A stretch of 25,468 nt of DNA, taken from contig JANQOH010000221.1 of NCBI GenBank assembly GCA_028289725.1, positions 1 to 25,468 on the forward strand, in the 5' to 3' direction. The stretch comes from Alphaproteobacteria bacterium (lineage in GTDB: Bacteria > Pseudomonadota > Alphaproteobacteria > UBA7887). Position 1 is the stretch's first letter. The number at the start of each line of letters is the position of its first letter. The notes under the pieces were generated by a model. It ran no database searches. It was not told the origin of the DNA and worked only from the letters and a program-made list of their open reading frames with translations. Made by a program: the position numbers and the translations under genes. This document shows positions 7,333 through 15,415 of this stretch, one piece after another.

Positions 7333-8242
7333 CGGGCGCAAACAGGCCGGCGCGGAAGCGCCGGACCCGGCGAAGTTAACGTTGCGTGAATTGATGGCGA
7401 CGCAGCCGCGTCACGTGCGTGGCCGATTGATGCCGGGCGAACGATATCCGACCGGCATGCGCCCGGGACGCCGGCGTGCGCAGGGCATGGACCTCGACAG
7501 CATCGGCCCCTACGTGCCCGGCGACGACATTCGCTGGATGGATTGGCGCGCGACCGCGCGCACCGGCCGCGCACAAATGAAGCGGTTCGTCGCCGAGTCC
7601 CATTTGGCGCGCATGCTGATCGTCGATTTCCGCCCGCATTTGCGGTTTGGCACCGAGATCCAGCCGATGGCCAAGACCGCGGCGCTTCTGGCGGCGCACA
7701 TGGCTTGGGAAGCGTTTACGTTGCAAGAGCCGGTGGGCTTGGTGATCGTGCCGGACAAAGTGATGGTGCGGCCGCGGCGCGGTCGGGGTCATGTCTTGTT
7801 CTTGCTCAAGCATCTCGAGGATTGCTACGAAACCGCGCTCAACCGGGATCCGGACGACAGCAGCGACGGCTTGGCCGCAGCGGTCGACGAAGCGAGCGGT
7901 CTGCTCGGATTTGGCGACGAAATTTGTGTGTTCAGTGATTTTGGCGAGATCTCGTCGGACCTGACCGCCAAGGTGCGCGAGCTCAACGCATTTCGGAATT
8001 TTCGCGCGATCATCGTCGAGGATCCGATGTTTCATCGGCCGATCCCGGCAGGCCGTTATCCCTATCAAGCCGCCGGCGATCCCAGACGACGTTTGGCGTC
8101 GATCTCAAAATCCATGGCCGAGCGCCACCAAGAAGCAGTGGACGAGTTGCGCCGCAATTTAAGGCGCCAGCTCTTGCAGGACGGTTGGCGCATTACCGAG
8201 GCCGCGAGTGGCGGCTTCATGTCTCCGGGTACCGAACGGTGA
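7322..8242 (+). CDS. DUF58 domain protein of the MoxR/Bat operon
   Basis: A 306-residue protein carrying the DUF58 signature GPYVPGDDIRWMDWRATAR at about 62-80, followed by a VWA-like fold. The segment ARMLIVDFRPHLRFG holds the first strand, where a canonical MIDAS would have DxSxS. Here the residues are DFRPH, so metal binding by that site is doubtful, as in many DUF58 proteins. DUF58 proteins are regular partners of MoxR ATPases and are thought to be a target or adaptor. No membrane segment is evident, unlike many BatA-operon DUF58 proteins. It starts with GTG at 7322, overlapping moxR by 11 bases, and its stop overlaps the next start (GTGA). Confidence 0.9.
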   Translation: MWFSGRKQAGAEAPDPAKLTLRELMATQPRHVRGRLMPGERYPTGMRPGRRRAQGMDLDSIGPYVPGDDIRWMDWRATARTGRAQMKRFVAESHLARMLIVDFRPHLRFGTEIQPMAKTAALLAAHMAWEAFTLQEPVGLVIVPDKVMVRPRRGRGHVLFLLKHLEDCYETALNRDPDDSSDGLAAAVDEASGLLGFGDEICVFSDFGEISSDLTAKVRELNAFRNFRAIIVEDPMFHRPIPAGRYPYQAAGDPRRRLASISKSMAERHQEAVDELRRNLRRQLLQDGWRITEAASGGFMSPGTER

Positions 8243-8610
8243 ACGAGGAAGAACTTCTTTCGCAACTGCGCGACATTCACGTGCCGGTCGCGCTCAGCGA
8301 GGCCGCGCCGGTCGCGTTTGCCGCCTGGCCGTTCATCGTGCTGGCGGTCGTGATTGCCATGGTTTTGGCGGTTCGCTTTTGGCGCCACAATCAATGGCGG
8401 CAAGGTGCCAAGGCCGAATTCGCCCACATTCTTCAGGTGGAGGACCGCGCGGCTCAGTGGCCGATGTTGATCAATTTTGCGGCCAGCCTGTCGCGGCGGG
8501 CGGGTCGCGTCATCACGCTTCCCGAACTTGCGTACCGGAACCCCGACACAATATCCGAGGACGAGCGAACAGCCTTCATTGATACGCTTGGCGCGGAGCT
8601 CGGCCGGTGA
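8239..8610 (+). CDS. DUF4381-like single-pass membrane protein
   Basis: A 123-residue protein with a short N-terminal part (NEEELLSQLRDIHVPVALSE), one clear membrane segment at about 25-48 (PFIVLAVVIAMVLAVRFW) and a basic, helical cytoplasmic tail. The tail contains VITLPELAYRNPDTIS. Size, topology, the LRDIHVP motif and the position between DUF58 and VWA genes fit DUF4381 proteins, which accompany MoxR operons in Proteobacteria and have no known biochemical activity. The GTG at 8239 overlaps the DUF58 stop as GTGA, and the stop overlaps the next GTG start at 8607 in the same way. A longer in-frame start upstream would sit inside the DUF58 gene and adds no family-like sequence. A scaffold or anchor role is inference. 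Confidence 0.85.
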   Translation: MNEEELLSQLRDIHVPVALSEAAPVAFAAWPFIVLAVVIAMVLAVRFWRHNQWRQGAKAEFAHILQVEDRAAQWPMLINFAASLSRRAGRVITLPELAYRNPDTISEDERTAFIDTLGAELGR

Positions 8611-9542
8611 TCGAACTTCTGCGTCCATGGGCCTTGACGCTCCTCCCGCTGCCGCTCTTGGCCTGGTGGGCGCTGCCGCCGTTGGCCGCCAACGCGGCGC
8701 TTCCGATCCCGTTGGCGGTCCGCGGGCTGATTTCGGGCATGTCCGATCAGGGCCGCGGGCGTCAGGGGCGGCCCGAGGATCTTTGGCTCAAGGCAATCGG
8801 ATGGGTGCTGCTTATTGTCGCTCTTGCGGGGCCACACAGCCGGGATTCGATTTTGGTTGCGCCAACAGGGCGCGATTTGATGATCGCGATCGACTTGTCG
8901 GCCAGCATGGAACAGGCCGACATGGCGTTGGATGGCGCCGGCGCGGCGCGTTACATGGTCGTGCGCGAAATGGTGGGTGATTTCATAAGATCGCGAAAAG
9001 GCGACCGTGTCGGTCTGATCGCCTATGGCCATGAATCCTATTTGATCTCGCCGCTTAGCTACGACGTTGACGCGGTGGCGGCGGTCATGACGGAGCTGGA
9101 AATTGGCCTACCTGGCCACCGTACGGACTTGGGCCGCGCGATCGGGCTTGCGGTCAAAACCTTTGACCCCGAGCAAGAAGTAAGTCGCGTTCTTGTGCTG
9201 TTGTCGGACGGCGAGGACAATTCCGGCGAACTGACCGGCGCGGATGCGGCCGAATTGGCAGCGCGCAATGGCATTCGGATTCACACGGTGGGTTTCGCGG
9301 CCGATATTGAGGCCGATGGCGCCGAGGTTCTTAGAAACATCGCGCAAGCCACCGAAGGACGGTTTTTCTGGGCAAGTTCGACCGCGGACCTGGCGGCGAC
9401 CTCGCGCGAAATCAACGCGATGGAACCGGCGACGAGACCCGAAGAAGAAAACCATATTCTGCGCGATTGGTCGCCCTATGTCGTGGTGTTGGCGCTGCTC
9501 GTTTTGGGCGGCCTGGTCGTACAAACGGTTCGCAAGACATGA
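8607..9542 (+). CDS. VWA domain membrane protein, BatA-like, intact MIDAS
   Basis: A 311-residue protein. The N-terminal region has two hydrophobic segments (about 8-30 and 62-76), then a von Willebrand factor A domain (about 90-280), then a C-terminal membrane helix (about 289-307, VVVLALLVLGGLVVQ). This is the BatA/BatB layout. The metal-ion-dependent adhesion site is complete: DLSAS (Asp96, Ser98, Ser100), Thr173 in GHRTDLGRA and Asp201 in LLSDGEDNSG. It should therefore bind a divalent cation and a partner ligand, with the VWA domain probably on the periplasmic side. The GTG start overlaps the previous stop by 4 bases, and the stop overlaps the next ATG by 4. It is the likely client or activator of the MoxR ATPase encoded at the head of the operon. 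Confidence 0.93.
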   Translation: MIELLRPWALTLLPLPLLAWWALPPLAANAALPIPLAVRGLISGMSDQGRGRQGRPEDLWLKAIGWVLLIVALAGPHSRDSILVAPTGRDLMIAIDLSASMEQADMALDGAGAARYMVVREMVGDFIRSRKGDRVGLIAYGHESYLISPLSYDVDAVAAVMTELEIGLPGHRTDLGRAIGLAVKTFDPEQEVSRVLVLLSDGEDNSGELTGADAAELAARNGIRIHTVGFAADIEADGAEVLRNIAQATEGRFFWASSTADLAATSREINAMEPATRPEEENHILRDWSPYVVVLALLVLGGLVVQTVRKT

Positions 9543-10396
9543 GTTTCGCTTATCCTCTTGTGCTGCTGTTGCTGTTGCCCGCGCTCGGCCTTGTCGCGTG
9601 GCTGACACTTTGGCGCGGCGGCGTCGCGATCGCTTTGCCCGGCCACTGGCACCGGGTCATTGATGAGACGATGCACACCTTCATGGCCAATCAGGTGATT
9701 TCCCAGATCCGCTTACCGATCTGGCTGTGGCTGGCGATTTGGACGTTTCTGGTGGTTGGCCTGGCGCGTCCCATTCTGGATATCGGCGAACCGACCGGGT
9801 ACGGAAACCTCGCCGGCCGGGTTATCGCGCTGGATGTCGGCGCGAATTTTGACGTTGAGCGCCAGAAGCTGATCGCCTATCGCATCTTGGATGCCGCGCC
9901 GGACGTACCGACCGCGCTCATCGTCGCGACGTCCGAAGCCTTCGACGTCGTGCCCTTCACCACGGATCGCGCCCACATTGACCGCTATCTGCACATAATC
10001 AAGCCAGACTTGATGCCGATTTCTGGACAAGCGCCCGGCATCGCCATCACGCATGCGGAGGCGATGTTCGAACGTGCCGATATGATCGTCGGGCAATTGG
10101 TTTTGATTACCGGCGGCAATCCGCCCAGTGCCGAGGCGACGGAAGCCGGAGATTGGTTGCGAGCCGTGGTTGTCGACCGCGATCAAGTTGACAATTGGGA
10201 TCGATTTGCGGATCAAATCGGCGCCCGCCTGGCGGACGATACCGACATCGAGGCTGTATTGGACGATATGGATAGCAAGGTGGCGGCCGCATTGCGCGAT
10301 AGCGACGAAGCGGCGGAATTTGCGGTGTTGCCTTGGTTGATCGGCGCATCGGCGCTTTTGTGGCTGCTCTTTTTCCGAAGGATTCGATCGTCATGA
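9539..10396 (+). CDS. Second VWA-like membrane protein with degenerate MIDAS (BatB position)
   Basis: A 285-residue protein in the place of the second VWA protein (BatB) of Bat operons. It has an N-terminal hydrophobic segment (4-24), a second near 60-78 (PIWLWLAIWTFLVVGLARPI) and a C-terminal membrane helix near 265-280. These flank a domain whose strand pattern follows a VWA fold. The metal site is not conserved. VIALDVGANFD puts Asp99, Gly101 and Asn103 where DxSxS is expected, and LVLITGGN has Thr191-Gly-Gly where Asp-Gly is expected. Cation binding is therefore probably lost, and a structural or regulatory partner role for the intact VWA protein is inferred. The ATG at 9539 and the stop at 10396 both lie in 4-base ATGA overlaps with neighbours. 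Confidence 0.85.
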   Translation: MSFAYPLVLLLLLPALGLVAWLTLWRGGVAIALPGHWHRVIDETMHTFMANQVISQIRLPIWLWLAIWTFLVVGLARPILDIGEPTGYGNLAGRVIALDVGANFDVERQKLIAYRILDAAPDVPTALIVATSEAFDVVPFTTDRAHIDRYLHIIKPDLMPISGQAPGIAITHAEAMFERADMIVGQLVLITGGNPPSAEATEAGDWLRAVVVDRDQVDNWDRFADQIGARLADDTDIEAVLDDMDSKVAAALRDSDEAAEFAVLPWLIGASALLWLLFFRRIRSS

Positions 10397-11199
10397 TCTG
10401 GCGCGCGGTGGGATGGGGCGTTGTTTTGGCGATGGTGGTCGGCGTGTCTTGGTTGTGGCCGCGCATAGATCGCGCTCCCTCGGACTTCGAGATCGCCATC
10501 GAGTATTTGAACGACCGCCGGCCGGACCTGGCGCTGCTCTTTTTTCGCGAAGCGCCGTGGCGTGGCGTGGCCGCCTATCGCGCCGGTCGGTATGACCAAG
10601 CGACGCGGGAATTTGCCGCCGACGATACGGTGCGAAGCCTTTTCAACCTGGGCAACAGTTATGCGCATTTGCGCGACTGGTCGAACGCCGTCGCGACGTA
10701 TGAGCGTGTGCTCCGTTTCGATCCGGACCATGTCGACGCCCGGTACAATTTGAGGCTGGTCCAGAAGTTCCTCGAACCGGAACGGGAGTTTCAAGAGCCG
10801 GAAGAACGCGCTGACCAAGAGCCGGAGGAAATGGAGGAGCACCAGACGACGGAGCCGCAAGAGGGTGTCTCCAACAAATCTCAGGCCGCTGAATCACGGC
10901 AAAACGATACCGCGGGCAACACGAACGATACCGATGAAGTCACTGACAGCGAATCGGCCGAGCGGCCCAAACCGGTCGATGTGGCGGGCGAAGTCGGCAC
11001 GGCGACAGCGATCGGCCAGACCAGCGAAGAGCGTGGCCGGCACGACCGGCGCGTGGTCGGCACCGTCGACCTGAAGCCGCGGCAAAGCGCTCGGGCGCCC
11101 GAAGTGCTTTTGCGCCGCATTCAAGACGACCCTGAGAAAGTCCTGCGCGCGCGAATGCTCTCCGTGTATGAGTCGCGCCTCTCGGTGGCCAGCGAATGA
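10393..11199 (+). CDS. TPR membrane protein of the Bat-like operon (BatE/BatC-like)
   Basis: A 268-residue protein. An N-terminal membrane anchor (about 5-22) is followed by tetratricopeptide-like repeats at roughly 30-125. The clear unit is NLGNSYAHLRDWSNAVATYE then RVLRFDPDHVDARYNLRLVQ. Next comes a long charged, low-complexity linker (about 128-230) rich in Glu, Gln, Thr and Asp, and a conserved-looking end with APEVLLRRIQDDPEKVLRAR. TPR proteins of this type lie in MoxR/Bat operons and are thought to be protein-binding scaffolds. The protein should be anchored in the inner membrane, with the repeats and the acidic linker on one side. The ATG at 10393 overlaps the upstream stop as ATGA, and the stop overlaps the BatD-like start as ATGA. 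Confidence 0.88.
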   Translation: MIWRAVGWGVVLAMVVGVSWLWPRIDRAPSDFEIAIEYLNDRRPDLALLFFREAPWRGVAAYRAGRYDQATREFAADDTVRSLFNLGNSYAHLRDWSNAVATYERVLRFDPDHVDARYNLRLVQKFLEPEREFQEPEERADQEPEEMEEHQTTEPQEGVSNKSQAAESRQNDTAGNTNDTDEVTDSESAERPKPVDVAGEVGTATAIGQTSEERGRHDRRVVGTVDLKPRQSARAPEVLLRRIQDDPEKVLRARMLSVYESRLSVASE

Positions 11200-12512
11200 T
11201 GCGCGCTTTCCTTAGCTACCTATGTTTTTGCATGATCAGCGTGTCGGCGCACGCACAACAGCCGAATCAGAATGATCCGCGCTTTTTTGCGGTTACCGTG
11301 GAACCGGAATATGTCATGACGAATGGTGCCTACGTTGGCGCTGAAATCATCGTGCATATCCAATTCCTGTCCCCGGATACATTGAAACGCGTGCGTATGG
11401 ATTTGCCGACGATCGAGGGCGTGCGCTCGGAAGTTCTCGTTCGCCCGCACACCTTGCAGATCGAGCTGGAAGGCGATGAAGGCTACAGTATCGTTGGCAA
11501 CAAGGTGTACAGCCACGAGGCACGCTTGGCGCTCGTTCCAACCAACAGCGGGACCCTCGTGATCCCGCCGATTACGGTTAAGGGCATTTCGGAGCGCCAA
11601 GACGGACTGAGCGTTGAGTTCGCGCAGACATACCCGGAACAGACCATCACCGTGCATGCCCAAGACCCGGCCTTTGCTGACGGAACCTGGATCGTTTCCC
11701 GCGACGTGGTGATGGAGGAAACATGGTCGCATGCCATCACTGAAATCGAAAACGGCGAAACGGTCCGGCGCACGGTAAACTTGACGGTTGTTGGCATTGC
11801 GGCGGACGAATTGCCGCCGCTTGTCTTGGACGCGGCCGACGGGTATCGCGTGCTGCATACGGAAGTCTTTACAGAGACTGAAAAGACCGACACCGGCTTC
11901 ATCGCTCACTTGGAGCAATATTGGGATATCTACGTCGAGACCGAAGACGTTACCTATGTCGCGGCCGTGGAATTGCCCTACTGGAATCCCGAACTTGGCG
12001 AAGCCGAGATCGCGGCGGTCCCGCAGCAGCGGATCGAACCGCTGAAGAGAGACGCAATGGCGCTCCGCGCGCGGCTGCGCGACGAAGCCATGGCCGAGCA
12101 TCAGGCGGAACGACTGGGTTTGTTTATCCTGTTCGCGCTGCCCGTGGCGGTCTTGGGGATTATATTGGCGATGGTCCTGTGGCGTCTGCTTCCGACCAAG
12201 GCGGACATGCGGTTTTGGCGCGACGCCGGACACACCGGCGCACCGTTGGATTTTTATCGATCGTTCTTCGCGTGGGGACGGCAAACATTTGGCCATGGAT
12301 TGCCGCTGAGCCGGGAGCAATTGTCGGCGCTTGGCGACCGCGCGGCGGAGCAGGCCAGCCGACTACACCGAGCGGTTTTTGGACCGCGCGGTGACACGTT
12401 CGAACGGAAACGCGTGGCGCTCGCCTTGATATGGGGGACGCGGCGCAAGGCTGTATCACGTTTTCTCTCGGCTTTCGGACCGGGGCTGTCGCGTTTTCTG
12501 TTTTTGCGCTGA
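11196..12512 (+). CDS. BatD-like exported membrane protein
   Basis: A 438-residue protein, last gene of the MoxR/Bat-type operon. It has a signal peptide (1-20, ending SAHA before QQPN), a large periplasmic beta-sandwich region (about 25-300), one membrane helix (about 308-332, FILFALPVAVLGIILAMVLW) and a cytoplasmic tail of about 105 residues with an R/L-rich helical end. This is the BatD (oxygen tolerance) topology. In Bacteroides the Bat proteins affect growth under oxygen, and in other bacteria related operons affect envelope stress; the molecular task is unknown. The first residues are Met-Met, so the start may be 11196 or 11199. The upstream TPR gene stop lies in the same ATGA. It converges on ppc with a 27-base gap. 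Confidence 0.88.
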   Translation: MMRAFLSYLCFCMISVSAHAQQPNQNDPRFFAVTVEPEYVMTNGAYVGAEIIVHIQFLSPDTLKRVRMDLPTIEGVRSEVLVRPHTLQIELEGDEGYSIVGNKVYSHEARLALVPTNSGTLVIPPITVKGISERQDGLSVEFAQTYPEQTITVHAQDPAFADGTWIVSRDVVMEETWSHAITEIENGETVRRTVNLTVVGIAADELPPLVLDAADGYRVLHTEVFTETEKTDTGFIAHLEQYWDIYVETEDVTYVAAVELPYWNPELGEAEIAAVPQQRIEPLKRDAMALRARLRDEAMAEHQAERLGLFILFALPVAVLGIILAMVLWRLLPTKADMRFWRDAGHTGAPLDFYRSFFAWGRQTFGHGLPLSREQLSALGDRAAEQASRLHRAVFGPRGDTFERKRVALALIWGTRRKAVSRFLSAFGPGLSRFLFLR

Positions 12513-12524
12513 GCGCGCGCTCGG
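12509..12524. terminator. GC-rich palindrome between convergent genes, possible bidirectional terminator
   Basis: CTGAGCGCGCGCTCGG can form a 6-pair hairpin (one G-T pair) with a 4-base loop around a perfect 12-base palindrome at 12511-12522. It sits at the stop of the BatD-like gene and 16 bases from the stop of ppc on the other strand, where a terminator is expected. There is no T tract on either side, so it is not a classical intrinsic terminator. Confidence 0.3.
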
Positions 12525-12539
12525 TTCGATGCGAAGCAC

Positions 12540-15305
12540 CTAACCGCTGTTGCGCAGGCCGGCGGACAGGCCATTGATGGTCAGTTGCAAGCCGCGCAAG
12601 ACTTTCGGATCGTCGGACCCCAATCGATGCGCTTTCAGCAATTCGACCTGAAGGTGGTTGAGCGGATCGATATAAGGAAAGCGATTGCGAATAGACCGGT
12701 TCAAGAGCGGATTGGCCGCGAGCAATTCGTCGGCCTGCAGGATTTCGAGCAGGACCGCGATAGAGGTTCGACGTTCCTCGGTAATTCGGCCGAAGACGGC
12801 GTGGCGCAAATCCGCATCAGGTACGAGTTCGGCGTAGCGTGACGCAATCGCCATGTTGGTCTTCGCCAAGACCATGTCCATGTTCGACAGCAATCCACGG
12901 AAAAACGGCCATTCGCGCTGCATTTCGCGTAGCAAGGCCATGCCGTCGCTCGGATGTTCGGATAACCAGGCGGACACCGCGCTACCAAATCCGTACCACC
13001 CAGGCAGCATGACGCGGCATTGCGACCAGCTGAACACCCAAGGGATCGCACGCAGGTCCTCGATACGGCCGGTTTGCTTTCGCGCCGCCGGCCGCGACCC
13101 GATGTTCAGCGTCGAAATTTCGTTGATCACAGTCGATGCTTGAAAATAGTCGACGAAATTAGGCGTCTCGTAAATCAGCGTGCGATAGGCCTGGAACGCG
13201 TGCTCGGAGAGGCTATCCATTGCCTCGCTATAGGCTGCCGGGACGGTATCGGACTGTGGGTGCAGCAGCGACGCCTCAAGCGCCGCAGCGGCGAGAATTT
13301 CAAGATTTCGGCGGCCTACTTCGGCGTTCGTATATTTGCTCGAAATCGTTTCGCCCTGTTCCGTTAAACGGATTTGACCGTTCACGGCGCCCGCGGGCTG
13401 ACCGACGATGGCATCGTAGCTCGGGCCGCCGCCGCGTCCGACCGTGCCGCCACGACCATGAAACAGGCGCAGCCGCACATCGTGCTTTCGGCACAGTTCG
13501 ACCAACCCGACTTCCGCCTTGTAGAGCTCCCAGCCGGACGTGACATAACCGCCGTCCTTGTTGCTGTCGGAATAGCCGAGCATGACTTCTTGAAGCCCGC
13601 CGCGACTGTCCACAAGACGCCGGTATTCGGGGATCGCCAACAGGCGGTCCATGATGTCGACGCAGCCCCGCAGATCGGCGATGGTTTCGAACAGTGGGAC
13701 GATATTGACGTGCCCCTCGCCCTCTGCGGTTGCCAAGCCGGTGTCACGCAGCAAAACGGATAAGCCGAGAAGGTCCGAAGCGGTGCGGGTGTTCGAAATA
13801 ATGGCGGAGCGGACGGTGTTCCGTCCGTATTGCGCCTGCCCCGCCCGCGCCGCTTCCAAGATCGCGAGTTCCTTGGCCGTCTGTTCGCTATACGTCCAAT
13901 GGGGCCTCAACAGCGGGCGGCGCGATTGCAACTCCTCTTGGAGAATCGCAATGCGGTCATCTTCGGGCCGGTCCAAATAATCTCGGACGGGCGTCGCGAC
14001 AGCGAACAATTCCGCCACGGTCGCGGCATGAATGTCGGAGCTTTGCCGCAAGTCGAGGCTCGCAAGATGGAAGCCAAAGCAGTCGGCGGCGCGGCGGAGC
14101 ATGCGCAAGCGGCCTTTGCAAAGCGCGGAAGAGCCGTTCTCCACCAACGAGCGATGAATGACATCGAGATCGGCCGCGAATTCGCTGGCCGAAGCGTAGG
14201 GCGCCGCCCCAGTGTCGGCATCCTCCGACGGTGTTCGCGTTGCCGCGAGCCGCGCGATGACGAGCGCGATCGCACGCCGGTATGGTTCAAGTTGGCTGTG
14301 GACCGAATTATCTGGGGATGCCGCTGACAATTGGGCAAGGGCATCCGAGACCTCGACCAGGCGTGTCGAAAGCGACAACTCGGCGCGCAACTTCTCAAGT
14401 TCGGCCAAGTAAAAATCGACCAGCCGAGCGTTTTGCATCGCCATGGCGTCTTGCAGCACCTGGGCATCCACGAAGGGGTTGCCATCTCGGTCCCCGCCAA
14501 TCCAACTGCCGATGCGCAGGAAAGATGCCAGTGACGGCGTGCCGCCCGCTGGGTCAAGCTGTTCTAAGCGGTCTTCGAGGTTGGCGTAAAGACGCGGGAG
14601 TTCCCGAAAAAACGTGTAATCATAATAGGATAGTCCGTTCTCAACTTCGTCGACCACGTTGAGCCGGGTCTGACGCAGAAGGTTTGTTTGCCACAGAATC
14701 AAGATCGCGCGGCTCAACCGATCGTCTATTTCTCGCCGTTCTTCCGGCGTGTGGTCCCCGCGCCCGCGCCGGTCGAGCAGATCTGCGATGGCGATTTCCC
14801 GGTCCATGGTGCTCTTGCGGCGGACCTCGGTCGGATGCGCCGTCAAAACCGGGCAAACCAAAGCACCATTGAAGAATTCGACGAGCGTCTTGGCCGGCAC
14901 GCCGGCATCCGCGGCGTCGTTTAAGGCACGGGCGATGGTGCCGGGGCGCGGCGGATCGCCGGCAATGTCATGACTCCGCGTGCGGCGGATCCGATGCTCG
15001 TCTTCCGCGATGTTGGCGAGGTGCGAAAAATAGCTGAAGGCACGAATGACCTGGACGGATTGGTCAGGGTCCAATGATTGCAGAACCGTATCGAGTTCAC
15101 GCCGGGCCTCATGGTCGTCGTCGCGGTGAAAGCGGATAGAGGCCTGTCTGATGGTTTCGACAATGTCGAAAATTTCCCGGCCTTCCTGGACGCGCACGGT
15201 TTCTCCGAGCAAGCGGCCGAGCAGCCGAATATCTTCGCGCAGCGGAAGATCTTTGTCCGCAACGTCCTCGGTTTCGGGCGATCGCCCGTCGTCAACCAAA
15301 CTCAT
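12540..15305 (-). CDS. ppc: Phosphoenolpyruvate carboxylase
   Basis: A 921-residue enzyme that carboxylates PEP with bicarbonate to oxaloacetate, refilling the TCA cycle. All catalytic signatures are present: LTAHPTE (154-160, catalytic His157), MLGYSDSNKDGG (575-586, Lys583) and HGRGGTVGRGGGP (616-628, with Arg618 and Arg624 matching the E. coli Arg581/Arg587 pair). GSWIGGDRDGNPFV at 267-279 is also typical. The C-terminus ends LRNSG, where E. coli ends MRNTG. The final Asn, part of the aspartate-inhibitor site in E. coli, is kept, so allosteric control is possible. It is about 40 residues longer than the E. coli enzyme, partly a divergent acidic N-terminus. No strong ribosome-binding site is seen before the ATG at 15305, so the exact start is a little uncertain. 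It is transcribed toward the Bat-like operon and lies 102 bases downstream of the sulfurtransferase gene on the same strand. Confidence 0.97.
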   Translation of the reverse strand: MSLVDDGRSPETEDVADKDLPLREDIRLLGRLLGETVRVQEGREIFDIVETIRQASIRFHRDDDHEARRELDTVLQSLDPDQSVQVIRAFSYFSHLANIAEDEHRIRRTRSHDIAGDPPRPGTIARALNDAADAGVPAKTLVEFFNGALVCPVLTAHPTEVRRKSTMDREIAIADLLDRRGRGDHTPEERREIDDRLSRAILILWQTNLLRQTRLNVVDEVENGLSYYDYTFFRELPRLYANLEDRLEQLDPAGGTPSLASFLRIGSWIGGDRDGNPFVDAQVLQDAMAMQNARLVDFYLAELEKLRAELSLSTRLVEVSDALAQLSAASPDNSVHSQLEPYRRAIALVIARLAATRTPSEDADTGAAPYASASEFAADLDVIHRSLVENGSSALCKGRLRMLRRAADCFGFHLASLDLRQSSDIHAATVAELFAVATPVRDYLDRPEDDRIAILQEELQSRRPLLRPHWTYSEQTAKELAILEAARAGQAQYGRNTVRSAIISNTRTASDLLGLSVLLRDTGLATAEGEGHVNIVPLFETIADLRGCVDIMDRLLAIPEYRRLVDSRGGLQEVMLGYSDSNKDGGYVTSGWELYKAEVGLVELCRKHDVRLRLFHGRGGTVGRGGGPSYDAIVGQPAGAVNGQIRLTEQGETISSKYTNAEVGRRNLEILAAAALEASLLHPQSDTVPAAYSEAMDSLSEHAFQAYRTLIYETPNFVDYFQASTVINEISTLNIGSRPAARKQTGRIEDLRAIPWVFSWSQCRVMLPGWYGFGSAVSAWLSEHPSDGMALLREMQREWPFFRGLLSNMDMVLAKTNMAIASRYAELVPDADLRHAVFGRITEERRTSIAVLLEILQADELLAANPLLNRSIRNRFPYIDPLNHLQVELLKAHRLGSDDPKVLRGLQLTINGLSAGLRNSG

Positions 15306-15320
15306 CGGAGATCTTGGAAC

Positions 15321-15415
15321 CTGAATAAGGGGGCCGGACCACGCCGCCTCATGTCACGGCAGCGCGGGTCGAGATGGTACCTACAAGCAAATAGGCGTGT
15401 TTCGGCCTTATTCAG
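15321..15415. repeat. 10-base perfect inverted repeat flanking the ppc/sulfurtransferase gap
   Basis: CTGAATAAGG at 15321-15330 is the exact reverse complement of CCTTATTCAG at 15406-15415, with 75 bases between. The second copy contains the stop codon of the sulfurtransferase. Further G/C bases (GGGCCGG against TCGGCC) extend the match imperfectly. It could be a binding site pair or a long-range RNA stem in the leader before ppc. The spacing is too long for an ordinary terminator hairpin, and it may be chance. Confidence 0.4.

Noticed and set aside
6370..7341. 323-codon frame antisense to moxR
   Set aside because: moxR on the plus strand has all AAA+ motifs; the antisense frame has none.
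11220..12320. 366-codon frame antisense to the BatD-like gene
   Set aside because: It lies opposite a gene with a signal peptide, membrane helix and operon overlap. The antisense product shows no domain and reflects GC-rich codon bias.
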